A stretch of 64,000 nt of DNA, taken from positions 96,820 to 160,819 of the forward strand of contig LWDN01000022.1 in the NCBI GenBank assembly GCA_002083515.1. The letters are read 5' to 3'. The notes below the pieces were generated by a model. It saw only the letters and a program-made list of their open reading frames with translations. It was not told where the DNA came from and did no database searches. Position numbers and translations under genes: made by a program. Below are positions 1 through 8,979 of the stretch, piece by piece. Each line of letters opens with the position of its first letter. The stretch's first letter is position 1. Origin of the DNA: Proteobacteria bacterium HN_bin10. GTDB taxonomy: Bacteria; Pseudomonadota; Alphaproteobacteria; Caulobacterales; Aquidulcibacteraceae.

Positions 1-635
1 TCCAGCACGTGATCGCCGGTTTTGAGTTCAAGATGATCGGCGAGCGCCTTGTACTTCGCGCGTTGCGCAGTCTCGAGATCGTGGACCTGGGCGTCGAAAC
101 GAGCGGACGAGTAGGTCATCGAAGCGTCGAGCCACGCTTCGTAGAAGCTGTTGCCGAGATCGTAGTGCGCGAGGATGTTGCGGCGCGATCCTCTCTTCGT
201 GTTGGCGTTCGCAAGGTGACGCAGCCAGTGGGTTGCTTTGCCGACGAGGCTGCCTTCGAATAATGTCGTGAACCGTTCGACGTTGGACGCGAGCAGGGTG
301 AGCAAGGCCGGGAGGTCGCTGGTTTCCCAGTAGCCGGCGATGAAGCCCTCGGCGAAGCCGATGTCGCCGCTGGCCACGACTTGGCGCGCGAAGCGATAAT
401 CCTTGATCCGGAAGTCGACGGCGGCGGCGACATCCTCTCCGAACAACATGCGGCGCCCGTCCGGCAGGATCACGCGTGCAAGCCCGCCCTTGATCTGGAG
501 CAGCGCCAGAAGCACGGCCTTCGCGCTGGCTGGGGCCTTCAACATGGCGATTGCCGCGGGGGTGGCGCGGGTATCGGGCATATCTGGCTTAGATGGGAAG
601 TCGGCGTTCTGGGTCAAAGCCAGCTCAATACGCAT
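1..635 (-). CDS. cfa: Cyclopropane-fatty-acyl-phospholipid synthase, N-terminal part (cut by window edge)
   Basis: S-adenosylmethionine-dependent enzyme that adds a methylene bridge to unsaturated acyl chains of membrane phospholipids. Only about 211 residues are in the window; the catalytic C-terminus lies off the left edge. The diagnostic stretch HYDLGNSFYEAWLDAS followed by MTYSSA is visible about residues 160-180 and is typical of the CFA synthase family. The start is placed at the ATG at 635, five bases past the stop of the photolyase gene, which suggests co-transcription; in-frame ATGs at 581 and 545 are alternatives. A photolyase next to a CFA synthase is a common stress-related pairing in proteobacteria, often under an ECF or general stress sigma factor, but no promoter is identified here. 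Confidence 0.9.
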   Translation of the reverse strand, partial: MRIELALTQNADFPSKPDMPDTRATPAAIAMLKAPASAKAVLLALLQIKGGLARVILPDGRRMLFGEDVAAAVDFRIKDYRFARQVVASGDIGFAEGFIAGYWETSDLPALLTLLASNVERFTTLFEGSLVGKATHWLRHLANANTKRGSRRNILAHYDLGNSFYEAWLDASMTYSSARFDAQVHDLETAQRAKYKALADHLELKTGDHVL

Positions 636-639
636 GAGC

Positions 640-2106
640 TCAGTTTTTGGATGAGATCGCTGCGTAGGCTTCGAGCGCCCGGGCGCGCGCCACGGCGTGA
701 TCGACAAGAGGCTGCGGGTAGGATTCGCCCAATTTCACGCCAGCCGCAGCGCGCGTGACGGCATCCGCTTCCCAGGGCTTGTGTAGAAGAGCGTTGGGTA
801 GGCCAGCCAGTTCGGGAACCCACCGGCGCACATAGGCGCCATCGGCGTCGTAGCGCTCTCCCTGCGTGACCGGATTGAAGATGCGGAAATAGGGCGACGC
901 GTCGGCGCCGGAGCCGGCGACCCACTGCCAGGAGGCGGCGTTGTTGGCGAGATCGGCGTCGACAAGCGTGTCCCAAAACCAGTCTTCGCCATGGCGCCAG
1001 TCGATCAGCAGGTGCTTGATCAGGAACGAAGCGGCGATCATGCGGGCGCGATTGTGCATGTAGCCGGTCGCCCACAGTTCGCGCATGGCGGCGTCGACCA
1101 CGGGATAGCCGGTGCGCCCGCGCCGCCAGGCTTCGAGCGCAGCCACATCGTCGCGCCAGGCGAAGGCGTCGAATTGATCCTTCCAGTTGCGCTCCGGCAG
1201 GGCAGGCCAGTGAAACAGCAGGTGGGTCGAGAACTCCCGCCAGCCGATCTCGGTCAGGAACTTCTCGGCGCCGCGGCGCAGACCTGGTTGCGTCTCCGCC
1301 GCCGCTTCGACTGCAGCCGCGACCTGAGCCGGGGAGATTTCGCCGAAATGCAGATGCGGCGAGAGACGCGACGTGCCGTTGACGCCAAGCTGGTCGCGCG
1401 CTTCGGGATAGGTGCGCAAGCGGTGGGCTACGAATGCCTCTAGCGCCCCACGTGCGCCAGTTTCGCCTGGCGCCCATGCCGTTGCGAAATTGCTCGCCCA
1501 GTTCGGCTTGGTGGGCAGGAGGCGCCAATCATTGAGCCGATCGGACTGAAGTTCGCCGTCGAAACCGTTGAGCTTCTTGGGCGCCGGCAGCAGCGGCCGA
1601 CCGACGCCCATTTGCACGCACGCACGCCAGAACGGTGTGAAAACCTTGTAGGGCTCGCCGGTCTTGGTCTTGATCGTCCACGGTTCGAACAACAGCGCGC
1701 CGTTGAAGCTCTGCGCCTCCACGCCGGCGCGCGTCAGTTTCTCTTTCAACGCACTGTCGCGCTGGGTGGCGTAGGGCTCGTAGCAGCGGTTCCAATAGAC
1801 AGCGCCGGCGCCAGTCTCCGCGACGAGCCTGGGCAGTTCTGTCTCCGCCTGGCCGCGGCGCAGAACCAAAACGCCGCCGCGTTTGGCGATGTCTTTCGCC
1901 AGAGCGTCGAGGCTGTTGTGCAGCCACCAGCGCGACGCGCCGCCCCAGCGCCAGCGGCCGGGCGTCTCGTCGTCGAGAATGTAGAGCAGTATGAGCGCAC
2001 ACTTGCTCTGGATTGCAGCGTGCAAAGCCGGATTGTCGGCAAGCCGCAAATCTTGCCGCAGCCAGACGATCGCCGGCGCGTCAGCCACGCGCTTTCTTCG
2101 CCTCAT
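640..2106 (-). CDS. phrB: Deoxyribodipyrimidine photo-lyase
   Basis: Light-driven FAD enzyme that reverses cyclobutane pyrimidine dimers. The 488-residue length is normal. The N-terminal antenna-binding Rossmann region starts with IVWLRQDLRLADNPAL (about 13-28). The FAD-binding C-terminal part carries GRTGYPVVDAAMREL, MHNRARMIAASFLIKHL and DWRHGEDWFWDTLVDAD, the usual class I photolyase/cryptochrome signatures, with the Trp residues of the electron chain. The ATG at 2106 overlaps the end of the upstream glycosyltransferase by 26 bases; a GTG at 2088 would start just before the conserved region and overlaps it by less. Class I CPD photolyase is preferred over a cryptochrome, but sequence reading alone cannot exclude a cryptochrome-like member. 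Confidence 0.95.
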   Translation of the reverse strand: MRRRKRVADAPAIVWLRQDLRLADNPALHAAIQSKCALILLYILDDETPGRWRWGGASRWWLHNSLDALAKDIAKRGGVLVLRRGQAETELPRLVAETGAGAVYWNRCYEPYATQRDSALKEKLTRAGVEAQSFNGALLFEPWTIKTKTGEPYKVFTPFWRACVQMGVGRPLLPAPKKLNGFDGELQSDRLNDWRLLPTKPNWASNFATAWAPGETGARGALEAFVAHRLRTYPEARDQLGVNGTSRLSPHLHFGEISPAQVAAAVEAAAETQPGLRRGAEKFLTEIGWREFSTHLLFHWPALPERNWKDQFDAFAWRDDVAALEAWRRGRTGYPVVDAAMRELWATGYMHNRARMIAASFLIKHLLIDWRHGEDWFWDTLVDADLANNAASWQWVAGSGADASPYFRIFNPVTQGERYDADGAYVRRWVPELAGLPNALLHKPWEADAVTRAAAGVKLGESYPQPLVDHAVARARALEAYAAISSKN

Positions 2107-2890
2107 CCCGGCGGCGGAGATAGATTTCCAGCATCTTGGCGTCTTTCAGCCAGCGACCGTGAGCGGCAATGTTGGCGACGGCAAAGCCATACCAGCCTTC
2201 GCGCCAGAGCCCGCGGCGGACATAGTGGTTCAGGAAATAGAACGGGCGCGCGAAAAGAAGCCGCAGCGCCACGTACCAGAACGATTTCAACGTGGCGTTC
2301 TTGGCGCGCGAGGACGAGGTCTTGTTGAACTTGTCCTGCAGCTGCTCAAGTCCCGTGAACGAGACGTGCAGAATCTTGTGTTTGAATTTGCCGACCTTCA
2401 TGCCCGGCGGAATTTCGAGCTGATCCCAGCCGGCGTGATCGCGGGCGCGGATTTGGCGGCGATCATAGAAGCGGTTGCGCTTCACGACGCTCGCATTCCA
2501 CCAGGGTTCGCCCACCGGCGGCTTGGTCACGAGTTCGAACGTGTAGACCGGGCACGGCGGCTCCTTGCCGTCGGCGAAGAGTGAACGGATTTCATCAGCG
2601 AGCTCAGGCGTGACGATTTCGTCGGCGTCGAGATCGAGCAGCCAATTGTGCTTGCAGGCGTCTTCGCCCAGCCGCTTCTGTTTGCCGCCGCCGAGCCACG
2701 GCGAGGGCACGACGCGCGCTCCTGCCGCTTCGCTCAGCTCAATGGTGCGATCGGTGGAGCCGGAATCGATGACCACAACTTCGTCTACGACCTGTAACGC
2801 CGCCCGGATCACCTCGGCGATCAGACGCTCCTCGTTCTTGGCGCGGATGTAACAGGAGATCGGGGGATTGGGCATTGCTGGCGGTGACAC
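2081..2890 (-). CDS. Family 2 glycosyltransferase, WaaE-like
   Basis: 269-residue GT-A type glycosyltransferase, probably acting on lipopolysaccharide core or another surface glycan at the cytoplasmic membrane. The N-terminus ISCYIRAKNEERLIAEVI and VVDEVVVIDSGSTDRT give the nucleotide-binding part (about residues 10-50), and LLDLDADEIV supplies the DxD metal motif near residue 92. The C-terminal half has basic and aromatic patches (YHFLN-like FYFLNHYVRRGLW) seen in the WaaE/KdtX group of beta-1,4-glucosyltransferases. It overlaps the photolyase start by 26 bases, so the two are probably translated from one message. Acceptor and sugar donor cannot be deduced. Confidence 0.88.
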   Translation of the reverse strand: MSPPAMPNPPISCYIRAKNEERLIAEVIRAALQVVDEVVVIDSGSTDRTIELSEAAGARVVPSPWLGGGKQKRLGEDACKHNWLLDLDADEIVTPELADEIRSLFADGKEPPCPVYTFELVTKPPVGEPWWNASVVKRNRFYDRRQIRARDHAGWDQLEIPPGMKVGKFKHKILHVSFTGLEQLQDKFNKTSSSRAKNATLKSFWYVALRLLFARPFYFLNHYVRRGLWREGWYGFAVANIAAHGRWLKDAKMLEIYLRRRDEAKKARG

Positions 2891-2927
2891 ATACTATTTT
2901 CGCGAAACGAACAATCCAACTTCTTTG

Positions 2928-4073
2928 CTAGGAAGAAAGCTGCAGCGTCGCCGTAGCTTGCGCCGCCAAGCCTTCTTCGCGACCGAGGAAACCCATGCGC
3001 TCGGTTGTAGTGGCTTTGACGCTGACGCGCGGAAGCGGCAATCCGAGCACTTCCGCTGTCCGCGCCCGCATCGCCTCGCGGTGCGGGCCGATCTTCGGGC
3101 GCTCGCAGAGCAAGGTTACATCGACGTGGACGATGCGCGCCCCCGCTTTGGCCGCCAGCTCCGCGGCATGACGCAGGAAGCGCTCGGAGTCGGCGCCCTT
3201 CCATTGCGGATCGCTGGGCGGGAAGTGGGCGCCAATATCGCCTTCTCCGAGCGCCCCGAGGATGGCGTCGACAAGCGCATGCCAGCCGGCGTCGGCGTCG
3301 GAGTGTCCGACGAGACCCTTGCTGTGCGGAATGCGAACGCCGCACAGGGTGACGAAATCGCCCTCGCCAAAGCGATGCGCATCGACGCCGTTGCCGACGC
3401 ACGTGATCGTCGTCTCGCGCATAAGCCGCTCCGCCACATCGAAATCCTCGGCATAGGTGATTTTCATCAGCCGCTCGGCGCCGGGGATGAGCAGCGCCTC
3501 AACGCCGTTCGCGCGCACGACCGCCAGATCGTCGGCAAACGCGGTCCCCTCCGGCAACGCGGCATAAGCCGCGCGCAACACATCGGCGCGGAAGGCTTGC
3601 GGCGTCTGCACGCGGTGGAGCCGCGCGCGATCCACATCGCCGCGCACACGCCCTTTATCGTCAGTGCGTGCGAGCGCGTCGGCGACCGCGAGAGCAGGCG
3701 CGACCGCCGGGGCGCCCGCTTCTACTTCGGCAATGAGTCTGCGGACCATCGCCGGCGTGAGCCCTGGGCGCGCGGCGTCATGAACCAGGATCACGTCGGC
3801 CTCGCCGACCGCGTCCAATCCGGCGCGCACCGAGGCCGTGCGCGTTGCGCCGCCATCGACAAGCGCGAGCCCGGCTTGGGAGGCCAGTGCGCCGCGCCAA
3901 GCCTCGTGCTCACGCGAGGATACAACTACAATCGCGCTGACGCCGCCGTCTGAAAGCGCCGAGATCGACCACTGAAGCAGGGGCGCCCCAAGCAACATCC
4001 TGTATTGCTTGGGTATTTCGCCGCCGACGCGCGCGCTCCGACCGGCGGCGACGATGATGGCCGCCACGCTCAT
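2928..4073 (-). CDS. ispDF: Bifunctional IspD/IspF of the MEP isoprenoid pathway
   Basis: Fusion of 2-C-methyl-D-erythritol 4-phosphate cytidylyltransferase (IspD, about residues 1-225) and 2-C-methyl-D-erythritol 2,4-cyclodiphosphate synthase (IspF, about 226-381). IspD shows AAIIVAAGRSARVGGEIPKQ, the nucleotide-binding loop, and VLVHDAARPGLTP. IspF shows GNGVDAHRFGEGD and LVGHSDADAGWHALVDAI with the metal-binding Asp/His residues, then DIGAHFPPSDPQWKGADS. The start is the ATG at 4073; an upstream TTG at 4091 is less likely. The fused form is normal in many alphaproteobacteria. The gene diverges from the ntr block across a 98-bp gap. IspE of the same pathway is at 51.7-52.6 kb, so the pathway genes are dispersed. 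Confidence 0.96.
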   Translation of the reverse strand: MSVAAIIVAAGRSARVGGEIPKQYRMLLGAPLLQWSISALSDGGVSAIVVVSSREHEAWRGALASQAGLALVDGGATRTASVRAGLDAVGEADVILVHDAARPGLTPAMVRRLIAEVEAGAPAVAPALAVADALARTDDKGRVRGDVDRARLHRVQTPQAFRADVLRAAYAALPEGTAFADDLAVVRANGVEALLIPGAERLMKITYAEDFDVAERLMRETTITCVGNGVDAHRFGEGDFVTLCGVRIPHSKGLVGHSDADAGWHALVDAILGALGEGDIGAHFPPSDPQWKGADSERFLRHAAELAAKAGARIVHVDVTLLCERPKIGPHREAMRARTAEVLGLPLPRVSVKATTTERMGFLGREEGLAAQATATLQLSS

Positions 4074-4171
4074 GGGCCTGCCCCTAAACAACGAAAATGC
4101 TGCATTGCAGCGTAGATCCCTGGCGCCTGCATTTTAGGCGCCCTAAGCTCCAGGAGTCAGGACCGCCTTTC

Positions 4172-4231
4172 ATGCTCGATGTGAACGATCAAGCGGCGTT
4201 TGTCCCGTCCGAAACTGCGGGCGGCGCATGA
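4172..4231 (+). CDS. 19-codon ORF directly upstream of and overlapping ntrB (possible leader peptide)
   Basis: An ATG at 4172 opens a 19-codon frame (begins MLDVNDQAAF, ends SETAGGA) whose TGA overlaps the ntrB start as ATGA. AGGAG lies 15 bases upstream of the ATG, longer than ideal. In many alphaproteobacteria the gene before ntrB is dusB, which is absent here; the ORF could be a leader peptide that couples translation of ntrB, a remnant, or chance. Only sequence position and overlap support it. No similarity is claimed. Confidence 0.35.
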   Translation: MLDVNDQAAFVPSETAGGA

Positions 4232-5310
4232 GCGGCCGCGTCGTTCGCCCGCTCCCGATCCACCCCCAGGCGCCGGATTCGGAACGCTGGTTGGAGGCGC
4301 TCCCGGCGCCGGTGCTGGGCGTCGATGCCGGGGAGCGCATCCGTTTCGTCAACGGCGCGGCGGCCGATTTGCTGGCAGGCGTGGGGAGGGGCGTGCTCGG
4401 CCGGCGGCTGGATGAAGTCTTCGGGGTTGACGCCCCCATCATCGCACTCGCGCGGCGCGCCCTGAGCGGCGCAGTGCGGATCGCCGAGGCCGACGTGGCG
4501 CTGAGTGGTCCCGGGTTTTCACTGGGCCGCGCCAGCGTTGCGGCGGCGCCGGTCGGCGAAAACGGCCATGTGGCGCTGGTACTGAACCGCCCGCCGCAGG
4601 TCCGCACGGCGCCGGCGGCCGCGGCCAGCTCCGCCGCGCGCACGCTCGCGCACGAAGTGCGTAATCCGCTCGCCGGCATTCGCGCCGCCGCGCAGCTGAT
4701 CTCGCGCGCCGAGGATCAGGAATCCGCCGCGCTGGCGAAGTTGATTTGCGACGAAGTCGATCGCATTCGCCGCCTCACGGACCGCATCGATCCCTTGGGC
4801 GCGGTTGAGCCGGCGCACTTCGAGCGCTTCAACATCCATGAGGCGCTGGAACGCGTGCGCAGGCTGATCGGATCGAGCGCGCCGCACGTGATGATCCGCG
4901 AACGCTACGATCCAAGTCTGCCGCAGGTGCGCGGCGATCTGGATCAATTGATCCAAGCGTTTCTCAACATCGCCAAGAACGCTATCGAAGCGATTGCGGA
5001 TCGGCCCGACGGTGAGATCGCGATTTCAACTTCTTACCGTTCGGGTGTGAAGTTCCGTTCGGCGGCCGGCGGCTCGGCTCGCCCGCAGCTCGAAGTGCAG
5101 ATCGTCGACAATGGCCCCGGCTTCGATCCGGCCATAGCCGATCGTTTGTTCGAGGCATTCGCCACCACCAAAAGCGGGGGCATGGGGCTCGGCCTTACCG
5201 TCGCCGCCGACATCATCGCGCGTCATGACGGCCGCATCGAAGTCGAGGGCGCGCCGGGACGCACGGCTTTCAAGATACTTCTTCCCATAGATCCGGACGA
5301 AACCGCATGA
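4228..5310 (+). CDS. ntrB: Nitrogen regulation sensor histidine kinase NtrB
   Basis: Cytoplasmic two-component kinase that sets NtrC phosphorylation in response to nitrogen status, normally through PII protein. It has 360 residues: a PAS domain (about 20-120; ERWLEALPAPVLGVDAGERI), a dimerisation/phosphoacceptor helix with LAHEVRNPLAG and His142, and a HATPase domain with N-box FLNIAKNAIEA, G1 VDNGPGFDP and G2 TTKSGGMGLGLTV. No membrane segments. Starts in an ATGA overlap with the small upstream ORF and ends in an ATGA overlap with ntrC, so these three frames look translationally coupled. Confidence 0.96.
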   Translation: MSGRVVRPLPIHPQAPDSERWLEALPAPVLGVDAGERIRFVNGAAADLLAGVGRGVLGRRLDEVFGVDAPIIALARRALSGAVRIAEADVALSGPGFSLGRASVAAAPVGENGHVALVLNRPPQVRTAPAAAASSAARTLAHEVRNPLAGIRAAAQLISRAEDQESAALAKLICDEVDRIRRLTDRIDPLGAVEPAHFERFNIHEALERVRRLIGSSAPHVMIRERYDPSLPQVRGDLDQLIQAFLNIAKNAIEAIADRPDGEIAISTSYRSGVKFRSAAGGSARPQLEVQIVDNGPGFDPAIADRLFEAFATTKSGGMGLGLTVAADIIARHDGRIEVEGAPGRTAFKILLPIDPDETA

Positions 5311-6689
5311 GCGCCCGCATTCTCCTCGCCGAAGACGACAATTCGCTGCGGCTGGTGCTTTCGCAGGCGCTCGCCAAGGAGGGCTACGACGTACGCGCCA
5401 CAGGCAATATCGCCGCACTCACCAAATGGGTGCGCGACGGAGAAGGCGATCTGGTGCTGAGCGACGTCTATCTCGGCGATGACTGCGTGTTCGATGCGCT
5501 GCCGACAATGCGTATGACTCGCCCCAATCTGCCCGTCGTGGTGATGAGCGCGCAAAGCACGGTCACGACGGCGATGTCTGCCGCAGGCGCGGGGGCTTTC
5601 GATTATTTGCCGAAGCCGTTCGACCTCGATCACTTGATGGCTGCGTTGAAGCGGGCGCTTGCCGGAGGGCCGGACCCGAAGACGAGAGCCCAGGCCTCGA
5701 AGGCGGAGAAAGAGGAGCGTCTCCCGCTCATCGGCCGTTCGGCGCCGATGCAGGAAGTTTACCGAGTCATGGCGCGCGTGGCCGGCACCGACCTCACCGT
5801 GCTGATCGAAGGCGAGAGCGGCACCGGCAAGGAGCGTGTGGCCCGCGCGATTCACGATCACGGCAAACGCGCCAGCGGTCCGTTCGTGGCCATGAGTTTG
5901 GCGGGAGCAACAGCGTCGCAGCTGGAGCGTGAGTTGTTCGGTCCGCAGGGCAAACTCGTGCAGGCCGAAGGCGGCACGCTGTTCCTTGAAGACGTGGACG
6001 AGCTTCCGGCTGACTCGCAAACCCGGCTGGCGGGATTGCTGCATGCCGAAGACCCGGATGATCGCCCCGATGCGCGCATCATAGTGTCGTCGCAGCGGGA
6101 CCTTGCGACGCTGACCCGCCAGGGGGCGTTCCGCCGGGACCTCTTTTACCGGCTCAACGTGGTGGCCATCCGCATGCCGCCGCTGCGCGAACGCTTGGAG
6201 GACATCGGCGATCTTGCGCGCGCTTTTCTGGTGCGCGCCAAGCGTGAAGGCTTGCCGGAGCGATCGATCGACAATGCGGCGATCGAGCAACTCAATACCC
6301 ACAGCTTCCCCGGCAATCTGCGGGAGTTGGAAAATCTCCTGCGCCGCGCTGCAGCTTTGAGCCCAGCCAGTGTCATCACCGTCCGCGAGATTTCCCGGGA
6401 GCTGGGCCGCACTGACCAAAACGTGGCGGCCGGCCAAGAAAATCTCGACAGCTTCGAGGCGGCGTTGGCGCGGCGGCTGGAAGCCGAGTTCGCAGCCGCC
6501 AGCCCCGGCTTGCCGGCGCCTGGCCTCTATGACCGTATGCTCTCCGAGCTTGAGGGCCCTCTGATCGCGCAGGCGCTCCTGGCCACACGGGGCAACCAAA
6601 TCAAGGCGGCAGCCGTCCTTGGCATCAACCGGAACACCCTCAGAAAGAAGATCCAGGCGCTGAAACTGGAAGCTGGTGGAAGCGGTTGA
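5307..6689 (+). CDS. ntrC: NtrC response regulator lacking the sigma-54 contact loop
   Basis: DNA-binding partner of NtrB. The receiver domain (1-120) has Asp10, Asp11, phosphoacceptor Asp53 and Lys103. The AAA+ domain has Walker A GESGTGKERVA near residue 170, and a C-terminal Fis-type helix-turn-helix (GNQIKAAAVLGINRNTLRKK) is present. The GAFTGA loop expected after ELFG is absent: the sequence runs ELFGPQGKLVQAEGGTLF (about 208-226). Walker B reads LFLEDVDEL, with Glu-Asp where Asp-Glu is usual. Rhodobacter capsulatus NtrC also lacks GAFTGA and works with sigma-70 polymerase, so this protein probably regulates without sigma-54. Its length and order with ntrB are otherwise standard. Confidence 0.95.
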   Translation: MSARILLAEDDNSLRLVLSQALAKEGYDVRATGNIAALTKWVRDGEGDLVLSDVYLGDDCVFDALPTMRMTRPNLPVVVMSAQSTVTTAMSAAGAGAFDYLPKPFDLDHLMAALKRALAGGPDPKTRAQASKAEKEERLPLIGRSAPMQEVYRVMARVAGTDLTVLIEGESGTGKERVARAIHDHGKRASGPFVAMSLAGATASQLERELFGPQGKLVQAEGGTLFLEDVDELPADSQTRLAGLLHAEDPDDRPDARIIVSSQRDLATLTRQGAFRRDLFYRLNVVAIRMPPLRERLEDIGDLARAFLVRAKREGLPERSIDNAAIEQLNTHSFPGNLRELENLLRRAAALSPASVITVREISRELGRTDQNVAAGQENLDSFEAALARRLEAEFAAASPGLPAPGLYDRMLSELEGPLIAQALLATRGNQIKAAAVLGINRNTLRKKIQALKLEAGGSG

Positions 6690-6750
6690 CCGATCCGTGA
6701 TATTGGTTCAACACCCATGTGGCTTCCTCGCAACATGGTGACCCCCGGCC

Positions 6751-8979
6751 ATGGCCCAGATCACAGTGGACGACCCCGCTGACGCGGCAGTCCTGAGCGA
6801 CAGACCCCAGAGCCGCAGCGCTTTGGCGTTTCTGGTGGGGCTGGGCGTGGCGGCGTCACTGACCGCGGCCAGCACCATCACGCTGCTGCTCGGCGACGGC
6901 TTGGCTGGGGAGAACAACGGGCTTATCCGCGCGTTGCTGATCGCGAGCCTGGTCATTTCCGCGGGTCTTGCCGGCATCCTCATCCATCGCATCCTGCGCG
7001 TCGCCCGCGCTTGGCGAAGCGCCGCGACCGGCGCGCGTCTGCACCTGCGGTTCGTCACCTTGTTCAGCCTTGCAGCTCTGGCGCCGGCGATCATCGTCGC
7101 GGCGTTTCTCGGGTTCGCGTTCACGCAAGGCTTGGAACGCTGGTTCAGCCAGCGGGTCGAAAGCACGATCGAGAACGCCGCCGCCGTCGGCGCCGCTTAT
7201 CTCGATCTCGCCTCCGATGGCCTGCGCGGCGAGGTGCAGGCGATGGCCGAAGACCTCAACTTCGCGCGCGCGGGGTTGACCGGCGATCCGTCGCGCTACG
7301 CGGCATTCCTTCAGTTGCAAGGAGAACGGCGGGATTTGTCGGCGGTGTACGTGATCGACGGCGATGCGTCTGTCCTCGCCGGCGGCTCGATCGTCGAGGG
7401 CGCGGTTCCTTATCGGCCGCCATCGGCCGAGGCGTTTCAGGCCGCCGACGCGGGGCAGGTCTCGATCCGCTTCGATCAGGACGGCAACCGTCTGCTCGCG
7501 CTCTACAATCTGACGGCCTACAATAACGCCTACGTCTACGTTTCGAAGCCCATCGCGCCGAACCTAATGGCGCAACTGATCCGTTTCGATGAGTCGGTCG
7601 CCGAGTATCGCGCCGCCGGCCAACAGCAGAATGCGCTGCGGGATATGTTCGGGCTGGCCTACTTCTCGACCGCCGTGTTGTTGTTGCTGGCGGCGGGCTG
7701 GGTCGGGCTGACCAGCGCCACGCGCGTGGCCGAGCCGATCGGGCGCCTCGTCGGCGCCGCGCGTCGTGTTGCAGGCGGCGACTTGAAGGCGCGCGTCGCC
7801 GTTGGCGAAGAGCGTGACGAGGTCGATGCGCTGGCCAGCGCCTTCAATCGCATGACGGCGCAGCTCGAAACGCAGAGACGCGATCTGGTGAGCGCGCAAG
7901 AAGAAGCCGAGAACCGACGCTCTTTCATCGAAGCGGTGCTCGGCGGCGTCAGCGCGGGTGTTGTTGGTCTCGATAGCAATGGCCGCATAAGCGCAGCCAA
8001 TCGCTCAGCCGTGCAGCTTCTGGGCGTCGAGGGTTCGCCGGTCGGGCGCCGCCTGGTCGACGTCGCGCCCGAGTTTGCCGAACTCCTCAATAAGCCGCCA
8101 GGGGAAGCAGCGCCGCAGCGCGTCGACCTGATGCGCGAGGGCGGATCGATCAATTTGAGCGTCCGTATGAGCCCCGAGGCGGATGGCGGTCTCGTGCTGA
8201 CCTTCGACGACATGACCAAGCTTATATCGGCGCAGCGGCAAGAGGCCTGGAAGGATGTGGCGCGGCGGATCGCCCACGAGATCAAGAACCCGCTAACGCC
8301 AATTCAGCTTTCGGCGGAGCGCTTGCGCAAGAAATACGCGGCGGAGATCAGCTCCGATCCGGAGACGTTTGCGAAATGCACCGACACCATCCTGCGCCAG
8401 GTGGCCGACATCGGCCGTATGGTCGATGAGTTCTCCTCGTTCGCTCGCATGCCGACGCCGATCATGGCGTTCACCGACATCAGCGAAGTCGCCCGATCCG
8501 CCGTCTTCGCGCAGCGTCTGGTGTTTCCCGATGTCCGCATCGAGGTCGAAGGCGCCGAACGTCCCATTGGCCTCGTCAGCGATGAGCGGCTGATCGGTCA
8601 GGCGCTATTGAACCTGATCAAGAACGCCAGCGAAAGCGTGCTCGCGCGCCGCGAGCGTGACGGTGAGCCAAAGGACGGCGCCGTCACGCTGCGCCTACGC
8701 GACCTGGACTATGGCGTACAATTCGAGGTGATCGATAATGGGTTGGGCTTCCCGGAGAAAGATCGCCATCGCTTGATCGAACCGTACGTCACCACGCGCG
8801 TGAAGGGTGCGGGGCTGGGCCTCGCCATCGTTGCACGCATCATCGAAGACCATGGGGGGCTAATTGAGTTGGACGATGCCCCCGGCGGCGGCGCCGGGGC
8901 AGTCGTCCGTTTCGTTCTCCCCAAACGCGGCGAAGACGCGGTCGAGCCCGCTGCAGAACACGCAGGAACCTCCAAATGA
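6751..8979 (+). CDS. ntrY: Membrane sensor histidine kinase NtrY
   Basis: 742-residue membrane kinase partner of NtrX, linked in alphaproteobacteria to nitrogen, redox and envelope control. Hydrophobic segments at about 25-48, 60-82 and 103-125 precede a periplasmic sensor region. A fourth segment (FSTAVLLLLAAGWVGL, about 307-323) leads into HAMP (VAEPIGRLVGAARRVAGGDL), a PAS domain (about 390-480), the H-box ARRIAHEIKNPLTPIQLS with His509, and a HATPase domain with NLIKNASES, VIDNGLGFP and GAGLGLAIV. It lies 61 bp after ntrC and overlaps ntrX by ATGA. This topology is the family norm. Confidence 0.96.
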   Translation: MAQITVDDPADAAVLSDRPQSRSALAFLVGLGVAASLTAASTITLLLGDGLAGENNGLIRALLIASLVISAGLAGILIHRILRVARAWRSAATGARLHLRFVTLFSLAALAPAIIVAAFLGFAFTQGLERWFSQRVESTIENAAAVGAAYLDLASDGLRGEVQAMAEDLNFARAGLTGDPSRYAAFLQLQGERRDLSAVYVIDGDASVLAGGSIVEGAVPYRPPSAEAFQAADAGQVSIRFDQDGNRLLALYNLTAYNNAYVYVSKPIAPNLMAQLIRFDESVAEYRAAGQQQNALRDMFGLAYFSTAVLLLLAAGWVGLTSATRVAEPIGRLVGAARRVAGGDLKARVAVGEERDEVDALASAFNRMTAQLETQRRDLVSAQEEAENRRSFIEAVLGGVSAGVVGLDSNGRISAANRSAVQLLGVEGSPVGRRLVDVAPEFAELLNKPPGEAAPQRVDLMREGGSINLSVRMSPEADGGLVLTFDDMTKLISAQRQEAWKDVARRIAHEIKNPLTPIQLSAERLRKKYAAEISSDPETFAKCTDTILRQVADIGRMVDEFSSFARMPTPIMAFTDISEVARSAVFAQRLVFPDVRIEVEGAERPIGLVSDERLIGQALLNLIKNASESVLARRERDGEPKDGAVTLRLRDLDYGVQFEVIDNGLGFPEKDRHRLIEPYVTTRVKGAGLGLAIVARIIEDHGGLIELDDAPGGGAGAVVRFVLPKRGEDAVEPAAEHAGTSK

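Noticed and set aside
4100..4145. NtrC binding site upstream of ntrB (TGC-rich palindromes)
   Set aside because: TGCTGCATTGCA and a GGCGCC pair are present, but they do not match the known TGCAC...GTGCA spacing well enough to call.
5223..6599. 458-codon minus-strand ORF opposite ntrC
   Set aside because: Antisense of ntrC, which has full receiver, AAA+ and HTH motifs.
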